DNA from: Acidisarcina polymorpha
GTDB lineage: Bacteria; Acidobacteriota; Terriglobia; Terriglobales; Acidobacteriaceae
DNA length: 64,000 nucleotides
NCBI RefSeq assembly: GCF_003330725.1
Contig: NZ_CP030840.1
Location: 186,001-250,000, forward strand
Direction of reading: 5' to 3'
Shown: piece by piece, positions 56,736-64,000 of the stretch
How the letters are laid out: every line of letters starts with the position of its first letter
How positions within the stretch are numbered: position 1 is the stretch's first letter
Notes under the pieces: model-generated
The model's input: the letters and a program-made list of their open reading frames with translations, nothing else
The model's database searches: none
Told to the model about the DNA's origin: nothing
Translations under genes and position numbers: made by a program

Positions 56736-57716
56736 TCAGTTTGGCTTAGGCAGCTGCAACATCATGCCGTTGCTGCCACTCGTCTCGACCGTAGGCAGCT
56801 GACCGTTCCATTTGTCGACCAAGGCGCGCTGGTTTTCGAGGCGGCGCAGCTCCAAGAGTTGAGGAGTAATCGATGTCTGCCGGATCCGGTTGGCCTCTGC
56901 CTCTCCCTGGGCGCGAGTCACAGCGGACTTGGCTTCGCCATCGGCTTGAGCAATTTGCTTAGCAGCCTGCGCCTGCGTCTCCGCCAGCTCATTGCGCGCC
57001 TGCTCAGCATGCTGAATTGCCTGCGCCTTCGCGGTAATCGCTTGAGCAATCACATCCGGCACTCGCGGGGCTCCGATAAAGCCGAACTGCTGGACGCCGA
57101 CCCCCACGCCAGCCAGCTTTTCCTGAATCTGCGCTTGTACCTTGTGCAAGAAATCGGCCTTTTCCTCGCCATAAATCTGTTCAATTGTGTAGGTCGAGGC
57201 GACCTCGTTGAGCGAGTTGCGCACGATGTCCCGCAGAATGCCATGAGTGAATCCCTCTAAGTCGCTCACCCGGTACTTCAGATAAAAATCAGGCACTTTC
57301 TGCGGGTCGATGGCATAGGATAACGAAACATCGGCATAGACCTCCATGCCTTCTTTCGAGTTGAAGCTCATCTCTTCGTTGACGGCGTGGCCTTCGTTCA
57401 GATCGCGCGTCCACTTCACCGTTTGCACAAAGGTTGGAAACTCGATGATCTGGCTGCGCAATGGGCTGTAGAAGACCCAGCCGGTACGAATCGGGATCTC
57501 CGACGGGCCGCGTTGACTGCCGGAGAGCAGAACTTCTACTCCGGTGTAGCCGGCGCCAATGCGGGTAATCGCCGCGACGTAGTTGAAGAAGATAAAAAGC
57601 GCGATCAATACGCCTACCCCGACTGCTCCAGCCTTGATCAGCCGTTTCACCGGCAATTCGCCGTACCCAAGCGTCTGTGAGCCTCGCGGTGGTTCTACTT
57701 GTCCAAATACTGTCAT
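56736..57716 (-). CDS. SPFH/band-7 (prohibitin-like) membrane protein
   Basis: 326 residues from the ATG at 57716, which has GGAGG five bases upstream. One transmembrane segment (about residues 30-52) anchors an SPFH domain (IGAGYTGVEVLLSGSQRGPS, YSPLRSQIIEFPTFVQT, EVYADVSLSYAIDPQKVPDF), followed by a long coiled coil rich in Ala, Gln and Glu (NELAETQAQAAKQIAQADGE) and a C-terminal QLPKPN tail. SPFH proteins form large membrane rings that organise proteases, receptors or lipid domains. Its start overlaps the stop of the tiny membrane gene upstream (ATGA), and the split cytochrome follows. Partner function is unknown. Confidence 0.9.
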   Translation of the reverse strand: MTVFGQVEPPRGSQTLGYGELPVKRLIKAGAVGVGVLIALFIFFNYVAAITRIGAGYTGVEVLLSGSQRGPSEIPIRTGWVFYSPLRSQIIEFPTFVQTVKWTRDLNEGHAVNEEMSFNSKEGMEVYADVSLSYAIDPQKVPDFYLKYRVSDLEGFTHGILRDIVRNSLNEVASTYTIEQIYGEEKADFLHKVQAQIQEKLAGVGVGVQQFGFIGAPRVPDVIAQAITAKAQAIQHAEQARNELAETQAQAAKQIAQADGEAKSAVTRAQGEAEANRIRQTSITPQLLELRRLENQRALVDKWNGQLPTVETSGSNGMMLQLPKPN

Positions 57717-57937
57717 GACGACCTCCACAATCGGACCAACATCAAGGGGAGAAGAACGACCAGCAGGATGAGCACTGCCGTGCCCTCATACACGGCGCGG
57801 TCGCTGGGCAGATTCAGTAGATGGAACGCACCCACCATGCCTTCATAGCCGACTGTAAGGAGGAGCATCGAGGCGAGAATTCGAAATGTAAGCTTCACAG
57901 GAGTCTGGCCAATGGGGGATTCCGGGGACTTCCACAC
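57713..57937 (-). CDS. Tiny two-span membrane protein coupled to the SPFH gene
   Basis: 74 residues from a GTG at 57937, with two hydrophobic segments: VKLTFRILASMLLLTVGYEG and VLILLVVLLPLMLVRLW. Its last codons overlap the SPFH start by four bases (ATGA), so translation is coupled. No family recognised. The tight coupling suggests that the two proteins are made in a fixed ratio and may form a complex. The 290 nt upstream (57938-58227) hold no gene and presumably the promoter. Confidence 0.6.
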   Translation of the reverse strand: MWKSPESPIGQTPVKLTFRILASMLLLTVGYEGMVGAFHLLNLPSDRAVYEGTAVLILLVVLLPLMLVRLWRSS

Positions 57938-58227
57938 TAGGTACGTCCAACTTCCTTTCCCAGGAAGTCTACCGAGCTGAATCTGCCTATTCCACGTCCA
58001 CCCGAATTCCGATCTTGCTGACCTTACTTCTCAACAAAGTCTACGCCGCTTCACCATCGCCGCTACAGAACAACGGTAACCATGTCAACGAAAGTGATAA
58101 GGAATCCATAAGGCCGGTGTCCCGTATCTGCCCTGATCAGCAAAGTCGTCCTGAGGGACTCCTTCGCCGTCCGCTTTGTCACGAGAAAGATTATCGCCCT
58201 TGTCAACCGGTTGGGAATGAGAATGGC

Positions 58228-59073
58228 TTAGGAATTCTCCGAACCAGCCGACTGGACCAAAATGCAAGTCACGTTATCCCGCCCGCCTGCATCATTCGCC
58301 GCTTCGATCAGTTGCCGACAGACAAGGTCAAGATCCTTCGCCCCGTTCAGGATACTTTGGATGCGCGCATCGCTAAGCTCCCGCGTCAGCCCGTCGCTGC
58401 ATAGCAGAAAGACATCTCCAGGCTCAGCTTCAATTTCGCTGATCTCGGCGGTAACCGAGCGCTGGGATCCCACTGCGCGGGTGATCACATTCCGGAGGGG
58501 AGATCGGTCTGCCTCTTCCCGAGTCAGTTGTCCTAACTTGACTTGCTCGTCGACCAGCGAATGGTCGTGGGTGAGCTGCTCCAGTTTCCCATCGCGGAAG
58601 AGATAGCAGCGGCTGTCACCCACGTGGGCAACCCAGACACTTTTGTCCTGCGCAAAGAGCGCTACCAGCGTAGTTCCCATGCCGTGCAGACGCGCATCGT
58701 TGGCCGCCTGGGAAAAGACGAGGTGGTTGGCATCCGCGACCGCCTCGCGCAATAGTGAGGAGACCCCATTCTCAGGGTGTCCGGAGGCCGAGTCGCACTC
58801 CACCGAAGCCCCATTAAGAGTTTCTCTAGAATTCGGTTCCTGGCCAGTAGAAGTCGGGTGAGCTGAACTCGATGGCGCGCAGATGCTGCGGAGCATCGTG
58901 TCAACGGCAACGCGGCTGGCAATCTCCCCGGCGGCCGCCCCACCCATCCCATCACAGACGACAAACAGTCCATCGCCGGCGCAGATGCCAAAAGCATCTT
59001 CATTGGACGTTCGTACCCGTCCCCGGTGAGAGGCAGCAGCAGCAGAGTATCCGTACTTACAAAGTTGAGGCAT
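58228..59073 (-). CDS. PP2C-type protein serine/threonine phosphatase
   Basis: 281 residues. A metal-dependent phosphatase of the PPM family. Metal-binding and catalytic motifs are complete: ASHRGRVRTSNEDAFG, LFVVCDGMGGAAAGE, AHVGDSRCYLFRDGKLEQLT, DHSLVDEQVKLGQLT, ITRAVGSQ, LLCSDGLTREL and GGRDNVTCILV. A Ser/Thr-rich, probably disordered insert (residues about 75-105) splits the domain. It has no membrane segment. Such enzymes reverse the action of Hanks-type kinases such as PknB; no kinase is in the window. Confidence 0.92.
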   Translation of the reverse strand: MPQLCKYGYSAAAASHRGRVRTSNEDAFGICAGDGLFVVCDGMGGAAAGEIASRVAVDTMLRSICAPSSSAHPTSTGQEPNSRETLNGASVECDSASGHPENGVSSLLREAVADANHLVFSQAANDARLHGMGTTLVALFAQDKSVWVAHVGDSRCYLFRDGKLEQLTHDHSLVDEQVKLGQLTREEADRSPLRNVITRAVGSQRSVTAEISEIEAEPGDVFLLCSDGLTRELSDARIQSILNGAKDLDLVCRQLIEAANDAGGRDNVTCILVQSAGSENS

Positions 59074-59475
59074 GCGAAAATGAACAGCTCAAATAGAATT
59101 CAATCCAAGAACAGCCACCGGATGACAACCAAGGGTTTGAAGTTCCAGCTCCGCGGCTTTGCGATCCGCCGCTCGATGAGCACCAAGCTAACCAACTCTG
59201 GTCTACCAAACAATACACTTTCGTGCTGCCGTCCGCATACCGAAATACCAGCTTTGATGGTTACCGAGAAGCCAAGGGGCTCTTTATTGAAAAATCATCC
59301 CCTTCTAGGAATCTGTTCCAGCGAACGATCAGTAACCTTGCCATCGCTAGAACCTGCAGAGGGTGATAGCGCGGCGAGGGTCGGGCCAGCAGCCGTCTTT
59401 TCGTCTATGAGGAACGGGGCTCGAAGGCAAGCCATCTCGATGTACCGTATGCCTCGCAAATCCTTGCTTCTAGGT
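59074..59475. other. Gene-free region upstream of the PP2C gene
   Basis: 402 bases between the PP2C start and the stop of the propeller gene, both on the minus strand. A plus-strand open frame crosses it but is mostly antisense to the propeller gene and has no protein features. A minus-strand stretch from about 59240 down to 59090 is open but lacks a start codon. I find no RNA gene. Confidence 0.5.
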
Positions 59476-60711
59476 CTAGTTCACCGCCGCAAGCGCCGTC
59501 GTGACCGCCGGAAGGTCGTAGACTTCAATCGCGTTTTCGCGCAAGATGACGAAACGGCGCCCGTCGGCGGACAATCCGTAATTTTGGCCGCCGCTCAACA
59601 TCGGCGTGGCGAACTGGCTCATGGCCAGCTTTCCGGTTTCCACATCCAGAACCTCAATGCGCTGGCCTTGCAACTCGGTTTCATCGAAAGGATCCATAGC
59701 ACTCACCGGCCGCGCGACTCGCAAGGTGCTAAAGGCGATCCGCTGTCCGTTTTCCGAATAGGCGGTGGTCGGCCAGATGAAGTGGCTGTCCCAGCGGTAG
59801 CTCCAAAGCCTCTTGCCGGTTAGCGAGATCGCTTGAAAAACATGATCGCTTCCTCCACCCGAACAGGTGCTGAGAAAGAGCGTTTGGCCGTTCAGTGAGC
59901 TTTCGTTGGGATGACAGCTGGATGCGACCTCGGCCACAACCGAAGGTTCTCCCTGGAAGGGCTTATATCGTACCATCCAGTGGTCGCCTTTTGCGGAAAG
60001 GGTCTCCAAATATCCGTCCGCTATGAGAGGCAGGTCAGTCGGATTGTAGGCGCGCGCATGACCCACTGCGGTATGGTTATCAACCTGAATGACCGACAGC
60101 TGGACGTCTTCCCGGGGCATGGAGAGACCCGCCTGCCGCGCCTCTTCCACCAGTCTCCGATGCTCCTCTTCGGTATGCTTTTCCAGATCCGTCTCGATCA
60201 GCAGCAGCCGGGCATCCGGAGAGAGCTTGACCAGTCGAATGGGGGATTTCGACTCTATGTACGGGTGTAGGTTGAGACTTGAATCAGTGGTGAACAGCTG
60301 GTCTCTTTGCCGCACCAGGAACTTGCCATCTCGCAGAGCCCACAGGTAGCGTCCCCGATCGTGCATCCGCCATTCCGCCGACCGCTCGACTTTCCCATCG
60401 GGTAGATGAATGACCATGGCACGGATCAGCTGGTCCTCATCTTCGGGTCCACACTCCACGAGGCGTTTGAGCAGGACCGGTACCCGGAAGGTGAACAGCA
60501 GATGATCGTCGTCGACAAAATCCAGAGAGACCGAAGAGGTGCGTCCCATCAGGTAGAAGCTACTCAGCGGATGATAGCCCAGCGGATCGGTCGGAATCCG
60601 AAGCGTCGGAGGGGGCGCCTCGCCCTTGTCGTGTTTCGCACCCCACGCGGTAAGGGTCAGGAACCCCAGCACGGACCAGCTCACCAAACGAATCCCTAAG
60701 AGACGCCGCAT
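59476..60711 (-). CDS. Secreted beta-propeller-like protein of unknown function
   Basis: 411 residues with a signal peptide (about 1-24). The rest reads as a WD40/quinoprotein-like propeller with repeats such as SVSLDFVDDDHLLFTFRVPV, RYLWALRDGKFLVRQRDQLF, PIRLVKLSPDARLLLIETDL and GQRIEVLDVETGKLAMSQF. There are no metal, haem or catalytic motifs. Two Cys in ASSCHPNESS and FLSTCSGGGS are close in the fold and may form a disulfide. The family is not known to me beyond its fold; acidobacterial genomes hold many such exported propellers. It has no close neighbours on its strand. Confidence 0.72.
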   Translation of the reverse strand: MRRLLGIRLVSWSVLGFLTLTAWGAKHDKGEAPPPTLRIPTDPLGYHPLSSFYLMGRTSSVSLDFVDDDHLLFTFRVPVLLKRLVECGPEDEDQLIRAMVIHLPDGKVERSAEWRMHDRGRYLWALRDGKFLVRQRDQLFTTDSSLNLHPYIESKSPIRLVKLSPDARLLLIETDLEKHTEEEHRRLVEEARQAGLSMPREDVQLSVIQVDNHTAVGHARAYNPTDLPLIADGYLETLSAKGDHWMVRYKPFQGEPSVVAEVASSCHPNESSLNGQTLFLSTCSGGGSDHVFQAISLTGKRLWSYRWDSHFIWPTTAYSENGQRIAFSTLRVARPVSAMDPFDETELQGQRIEVLDVETGKLAMSQFATPMLSGGQNYGLSADGRRFVILRENAIEVYDLPAVTTALAAVN

Positions 60712-60872
60712 ACTTCACCGCTTCTATTCTCCTATAAGAAGCGATTGACGTGCGGACAGATGGTCGCCGAGCGTTGAACAAACGGGTCGTTAATGCAGGT
60801 CGGAAAGAGGGTCGCAAACCTTGTCGCTCCCACCCGAACGACTGCGGCCACCTAAAGAGTCTCTGCTTTAAG

Positions 60873-61043
60873 TCAGTCAGGGGTTAGCCAGCGGGTGAAG
60901 CCACTCGAAATTTGTTGCGCTTTAAACCGATCAGCTCGGGCGTCCAAGGGGCCCGGGTTGAACTCGATGATGCAGCTCTGAGTTTCGAATGGTAATTGAG
61001 GTGCGGCATGAAGAATATTCCATAAGACATTGAAAAACGGCAT
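60873..61043 (-). CDS. Possible 56-residue ORF of unknown function
   Basis: The frame starts at an ATG 17 nt after the GGDEF stop and encodes MPFFNVLWNILHAAPQLPFE followed by a stretch with PGPLDARADRFKAQQ and a terminal FTRWLTPD. It has no clear ribosome site and no family I recognise, but the amino-acid use is protein-like and the same-strand spacing would allow co-expression with the GGDEF gene. It fills about half of the otherwise empty region 60712-61060, in which I see nothing else. Low confidence. Confidence 0.25.
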   Translation of the reverse strand: MPFFNVLWNILHAAPQLPFETQSCIIEFNPGPLDARADRFKAQQISSGFTRWLTPD

Positions 61044-61060
61044 TTTAGATGGATCATCAG

Positions 61061-61786
61061 TCAGTCTTTCTCGCCTTCACTGGCCGACCGGGCGAAGAAG
61101 CCAATGCGGTTTCGACCATCGAGCTTGGCGGTCGCTCTCGCCTGCTTCGCTCGCTCGAGAAGCTCTTCGACGGCATAAAACTGATCAGGCAGCAGAATGC
61201 TGACTCCAAAGCTGCAAGTCACGCTTAGGGTGCCGTTTGCGAGCGTCACCGGCTTCCCGCAAAGCGAGTCGTGGATCTTCCGGAGCCTCTCGACACCAGT
61301 ATCAGCCTCAAATCGGGGCAGCACCAGCAGGAATTCTCCCCCAGCAAAGCGTCCCGCTGCGTCATAGTTGCGGATCGCGTGTTCGATGCGCCGCCCCACC
61401 TCCTTGAGAACCTCATCCCCAGCGGGCTCACCATGCTGGTCATTGATCTTCTGCAGGTAATCAATGTCCACCAACACGACACTGAGGGTGTTCTTGTCTC
61501 GCACTGAACGCGCCATCTCCCGATCCAGCATTTCGAGTATGGAGCTCCGGTTCAGCAGCCCGGTCAGCTCGTCCCGCATCGAGTGGAGCCGAAGCGTCGC
61601 ATGAGCATCGATCAGATCGGCCGATTTGCGTGCCAGCTCATCGGTCTTCGCCAAAAGCTCGAACTCAAGACTTTGCCGCTTCTCGACGCAGCCGCTCTCT
61701 CGGTTCCAGGTCCTGAGCCAAAGAACAAAGAAGAGAGCGGTCGCTGCACCGAAGCCAATGAACAGCAGATTTGGGGGAAGCGCCAT
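61061..61786 (-). CDS. Membrane-anchored degenerate GGDEF-domain protein
   Basis: 241 residues from the ATG at 61786; a longer frame to 62047 would overlap the start of the divergent helicase and lacks support. One membrane segment (LLFIGFGAATALFFVLWL), a coiled coil (SLEFELLAKTDELARKSADL), then the GGDEF fold: RDELTGLLNRSSILEML, VVLVDIDYLQKINDQHGEPA, RNYDAAGRF and AGGEF. The active loop GGDEF has become AGGEF, losing the acidic residue that binds metal, while the inhibitory I-site RNYD stays at the standard five-residue spacing. It may therefore bind cyclic di-GMP rather than make it. Confidence 0.85.
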   Translation of the reverse strand: MALPPNLLFIGFGAATALFFVLWLRTWNRESGCVEKRQSLEFELLAKTDELARKSADLIDAHATLRLHSMRDELTGLLNRSSILEMLDREMARSVRDKNTLSVVLVDIDYLQKINDQHGEPAGDEVLKEVGRRIEHAIRNYDAAGRFAGGEFLLVLPRFEADTGVERLRKIHDSLCGKPVTLANGTLSVTCSFGVSILLPDQFYAVEELLERAKQARATAKLDGRNRIGFFARSASEGEKD

Positions 61787-62019
61787 AGGATCTTTGTCGG
61801 CATCGCTCTCAAAGCACGAGAGACATCTTTCGAAAAATTGATCGATAGTAGAGATCTTTTTGGTCGAAAGCGGCCGCCTATCGCGGCCCATCAAAGGTTC
61901 AAAGGACTCCCGGCATCCTATGAGACGGTAAGCGTTTATGCTTGCACCACAGTATGGCTTCGCGAAAGAGCGCAAATATCGCAGGATCCATTGGCTCCAG
62001 ACCCGCGCCTGAGGCAAAA

Positions 62020-64000
62020 ATGGACCCAGCCGGCAACGCAGTTGCAAAGGACCTCCCAGAAGACCCTGGCGCGGTGCTGGACCTCTTCCACCCCGTCACT
62101 GCCAAATGGTTTCGCGCAGTCTTCGACCAACCGACGGCCCCGCAGCGGCAAGGATGGCCCGCCATCGCGCGCGGTGAAAACACCCTTATTTTTGCGCCTA
62201 CCGGAACCGGCAAGACGCTCACCGCCTTCCTCTGGTGTCTCGACCGCTTGATGCTGCACCCGCCCAAGGATGAAGAAGAGGCCTGCCGGGTCATTTACAT
62301 CAGCCCCTTGAAGGCGCTGGCGGTCGACGTGGAACGCAATCTCCGCTCACCGCTTGCTGGCATCGCTAACATGGCAGCCCGAGAGGGTATTCCCTTCCGC
62401 CAGCCGGAAATCAGTGTCCGGACCGGCGACACTTCCCAGAAGGAGCGTGGGCTGTTTAAACGCCATCCCGCCGAGATACTCATTACTACGCCGGAGTCGC
62501 TCTATTTGCTGTTGACTTCTGAGGCGGCCGCCAGCCTGCGCGCGGTCGACACGGTGATCATCGATGAGATTCACGCCCTGGTCCCGACCAAGCGCGGCGC
62601 GCACCTGGCCTTGTCTCTCGAACGTCTTCAGGCCGTCACTTCACAGCCGCTGCAGAGGATCGGCCTGTCTGCCACCCAGCGGCCGCTCGAAGAGGTTGCC
62701 CACTTCCTCGCCGGGGCCACTATCAACCCGGCCGGCGACGAGTCCAATGGCGAGAACCTGCTGGCGCAGATGGAGGAGGAGTATTCCTCGACACAAGACG
62801 ACATCGCGGCAGAGCGGACAGGAATCAGCAAATTCCGTCCGGTCACGATCATCAACGCCAAAGAGCCCAAACGGCTGGACCTCAAGATTGAAGTGCCCGT
62901 CGAAGACATGGCGCGACTTGGCCAGATCGAAGAGTTGCCCAGCGGCGCTGCTTCGCAAGGCCCGAAGCGCACCTCGATCTGGAGCGCGATTCACCCCCGA
63001 TTGCTGGAGATTGTGCGCTCCCGCACCTCGACACTGATCTTCGTCAACAGCCGCCGCATCGCCGAACGCCTTGCCGGAGCGCTTAACGAACTTGCAGGCG
63101 AGACCCTGGCCCGGGCCCATCATGGCTCGCTAGCCGCCTCGCAGCGCTCCGAGATTGAGGAGATGCTTAAAGCGGGAGGCATCAAGGCTCTGGTCGCCAC
63201 CTCATCGCTCGAACTTGGCATCGATATGGGTGCGGTTGATCTAGTCATCCAGATCGAGGCGCCGCCGTCGGTCGCGAGCGGCATGCAAAGGATCGGACGT
63301 GCCGGCCACCACGTAGGCGCATCGAGCGAAGGCATCATCTTCCCGAAATACCGAGCCGACCTGGTCGCATGTGCCGCGGTAACCCGCGCCATGCACGAGG
63401 GATTGGTCGAGTCGACCCGCTTCCTGCGCAATCCGCTTGACGTACTCGCGCAACAGATGGTCGCTATCGTCGCGCAACCGCCGGCTCTCAGCCGCGTGAA
63501 ACGCAAACGAGGGGAGCCGCCACCGGAAGCCGAAATGGGCGTCGAGGAGCTCTTCGACATCGTACGCGGGGCCGCTCCATTTGCGGGACTGAGCCGGATG
63601 GCCTTCGAAGGAGTACTCGACCTGCTTGCCGGCCGTTATCCGTCGGACGAGTTTGCCGAGCTTCGTCCGCGCGTCACCTGGGACCGGGTCCGGAACGTTG
63701 TCACCCCGCGCCAGGGAACGAAACTGCTGGCGATCGTCAATGGCGGCACCATCCCCGATAGGGGCCTTTACGGCGTCTTCCTCTCCGGATCGGAGACCAA
63801 GCCGATTCGAGTTGGGGAGCTCGATGAAGAGATGGTCTTTGAGAGCCGCACTGGAGACACCTTCATCCTCGGAGCATCGACCTGGCGCATCGATGAAATC
63901 ACCCATGATCGCGTTCTGGTTTCGCCTGCTCCCGGACAACCGGGCAAGATGCCCTTCTGGCATGGCGACTCTGCTGGACGCCCGCTCGAGTTTGGCCGCC
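62020..64000 (+). CDS. Second Lhr-family DEAD/DEAH-box helicase (3' truncated by window edge)
   Basis: At least 660 residues, open to the window end. From the ATG at 62020 (GAGG five bases upstream; an in-frame ATG at 61954 is possible) it reads PTAPQRQGWPAIARGENTLI, Walker A APTGTGKT, TTPESLYLLL, VIIDEIHALVPTKRG, GLSATQRP, LIFVNSRRIAERLAG, SSLELGIDMGAVDLV and MQRIGRAGHHVG, all Lhr core motifs. Compared with the helicase at 14-19 kb it has an Asp/Glu-rich insert (about residues 240-275) after the SAT motif and clearly different sequence, so it is a distinct subfamily rather than a recent copy. Divergent from the GGDEF gene. Confidence 0.93.
   Translation, partial: MDPAGNAVAKDLPEDPGAVLDLFHPVTAKWFRAVFDQPTAPQRQGWPAIARGENTLIFAPTGTGKTLTAFLWCLDRLMLHPPKDEEEACRVIYISPLKALAVDVERNLRSPLAGIANMAAREGIPFRQPEISVRTGDTSQKERGLFKRHPAEILITTPESLYLLLTSEAAASLRAVDTVIIDEIHALVPTKRGAHLALSLERLQAVTSQPLQRIGLSATQRPLEEVAHFLAGATINPAGDESNGENLLAQMEEEYSSTQDDIAAERTGISKFRPVTIINAKEPKRLDLKIEVPVEDMARLGQIEELPSGAASQGPKRTSIWSAIHPRLLEIVRSRTSTLIFVNSRRIAERLAGALNELAGETLARAHHGSLAASQRSEIEEMLKAGGIKALVATSSLELGIDMGAVDLVIQIEAPPSVASGMQRIGRAGHHVGASSEGIIFPKYRADLVACAAVTRAMHEGLVESTRFLRNPLDVLAQQMVAIVAQPPALSRVKRKRGEPPPEAEMGVEELFDIVRGAAPFAGLSRMAFEGVLDLLAGRYPSDEFAELRPRVTWDRVRNVVTPRQGTKLLAIVNGGTIPDRGLYGVFLSGSETKPIRVGELDEEMVFESRTGDTFILGASTWRIDEITHDRVLVSPAPGQPGKMPFWHGDSAGRPLEFGR

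Noticed and set aside
59026-59823. 265-codon plus-strand frame across the PP2C/propeller gap
   Set aside because: Most of it is antisense to certain genes and its composition (Arg- and Ser-rich) is not protein-like.
61787-62047. Longer start for the GGDEF protein
   Set aside because: The added 87 residues overlap the beginning of the divergent helicase and lack protein features; the ATG at 61786 directly precedes the membrane segment.

Overview
The window looks like a chromosomal segment of an Acidobacteriota genome, most likely class Terriglobia (Acidobacteriaceae or a close relative). The evidence is the company of genes: two giant Oar-like TonB-dependent receptors, an acidobacterial-type VWFA-related secreted protein, a choice-of-anchor P protein, futalosine-route menaquinone genes, a right-handed beta-helix glycosidase-like protein and two Lhr-family helicases. 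Base composition is moderately GC-rich and even throughout. I see no rRNA, tRNA, CRISPR array, insertion sequence, integrase or phage gene.

Layout. 0-4 kb: tail of an MscS channel, the ergothioneine pair egtB-egtD, and a VIT/CCC1-type metal transporter. 4-14 kb: an envelope cassette (DUF5666 protein, Oar-like receptor, VWFA protein, second Oar-like receptor). 14-20 kb: a long Lhr helicase with a 56-residue DUF5522-type gene overlapping its end, a small unknown, and an epoxide-hydrolase-like enzyme. 20-34 kb: a molybdenum/tungsten cofactor and formate dehydrogenase island: xdhC, a MocA-like nucleotidyltransferase, mog, moaC, a moaD-moaE fusion, a tungstate-type ABC transporter (wtpABC), moaA, fdhD, mobA, and an fdhA-DUF1641-DUF7009-like operon, with a Spy-like periplasmic protein alongside. 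34-45 kb: a two-part beta-helix/propeller secreted protein, gph, mqnE, rimI, a BNR-repeat protein, an OmpA-like protein and a lone nuoB. 45-49 kb: glnB and glnD. 49-55 kb: a duplicated-domain surface protein under a perfect FNR-type box, a Crp/Fnr regulator, a DUF3011 protein, ftsB, bioY and mqnD. 55-64 kb: an octaheme cytochrome c split by a frameshift, an SPFH protein with a tiny membrane partner, a PP2C phosphatase, a secreted propeller, a degenerate GGDEF protein and the start of a second Lhr helicase.

How the parts fit. The 20-34 kb island contains most of what is needed to import the metal, build and mature the cofactor, and make a formate dehydrogenase with no NADH-oxidising subunits. 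Its DUF1641 neighbour, together with mqnE and mqnD elsewhere in the window, points to electrons entering the menaquinone pool; that is inference. glnB/glnD form the nitrogen-sensing pair. The FNR box beside a Crp/Fnr regulator with the E-x-x-S-R recognition helix suggests redox- or oxygen-linked control of at least one surface protein.

Candidates most worth follow-up: the fdhA-DUF1641-DUF7009-like operon with its Cys-Gln active site and structured leader; the FNR box, regulator and Y-shaped inverted repeat around 50.1-51.2 kb; the frameshifted octaheme cytochrome; the GGDEF protein that keeps its inhibitory site but not its catalytic motif; and the lone nuoB.
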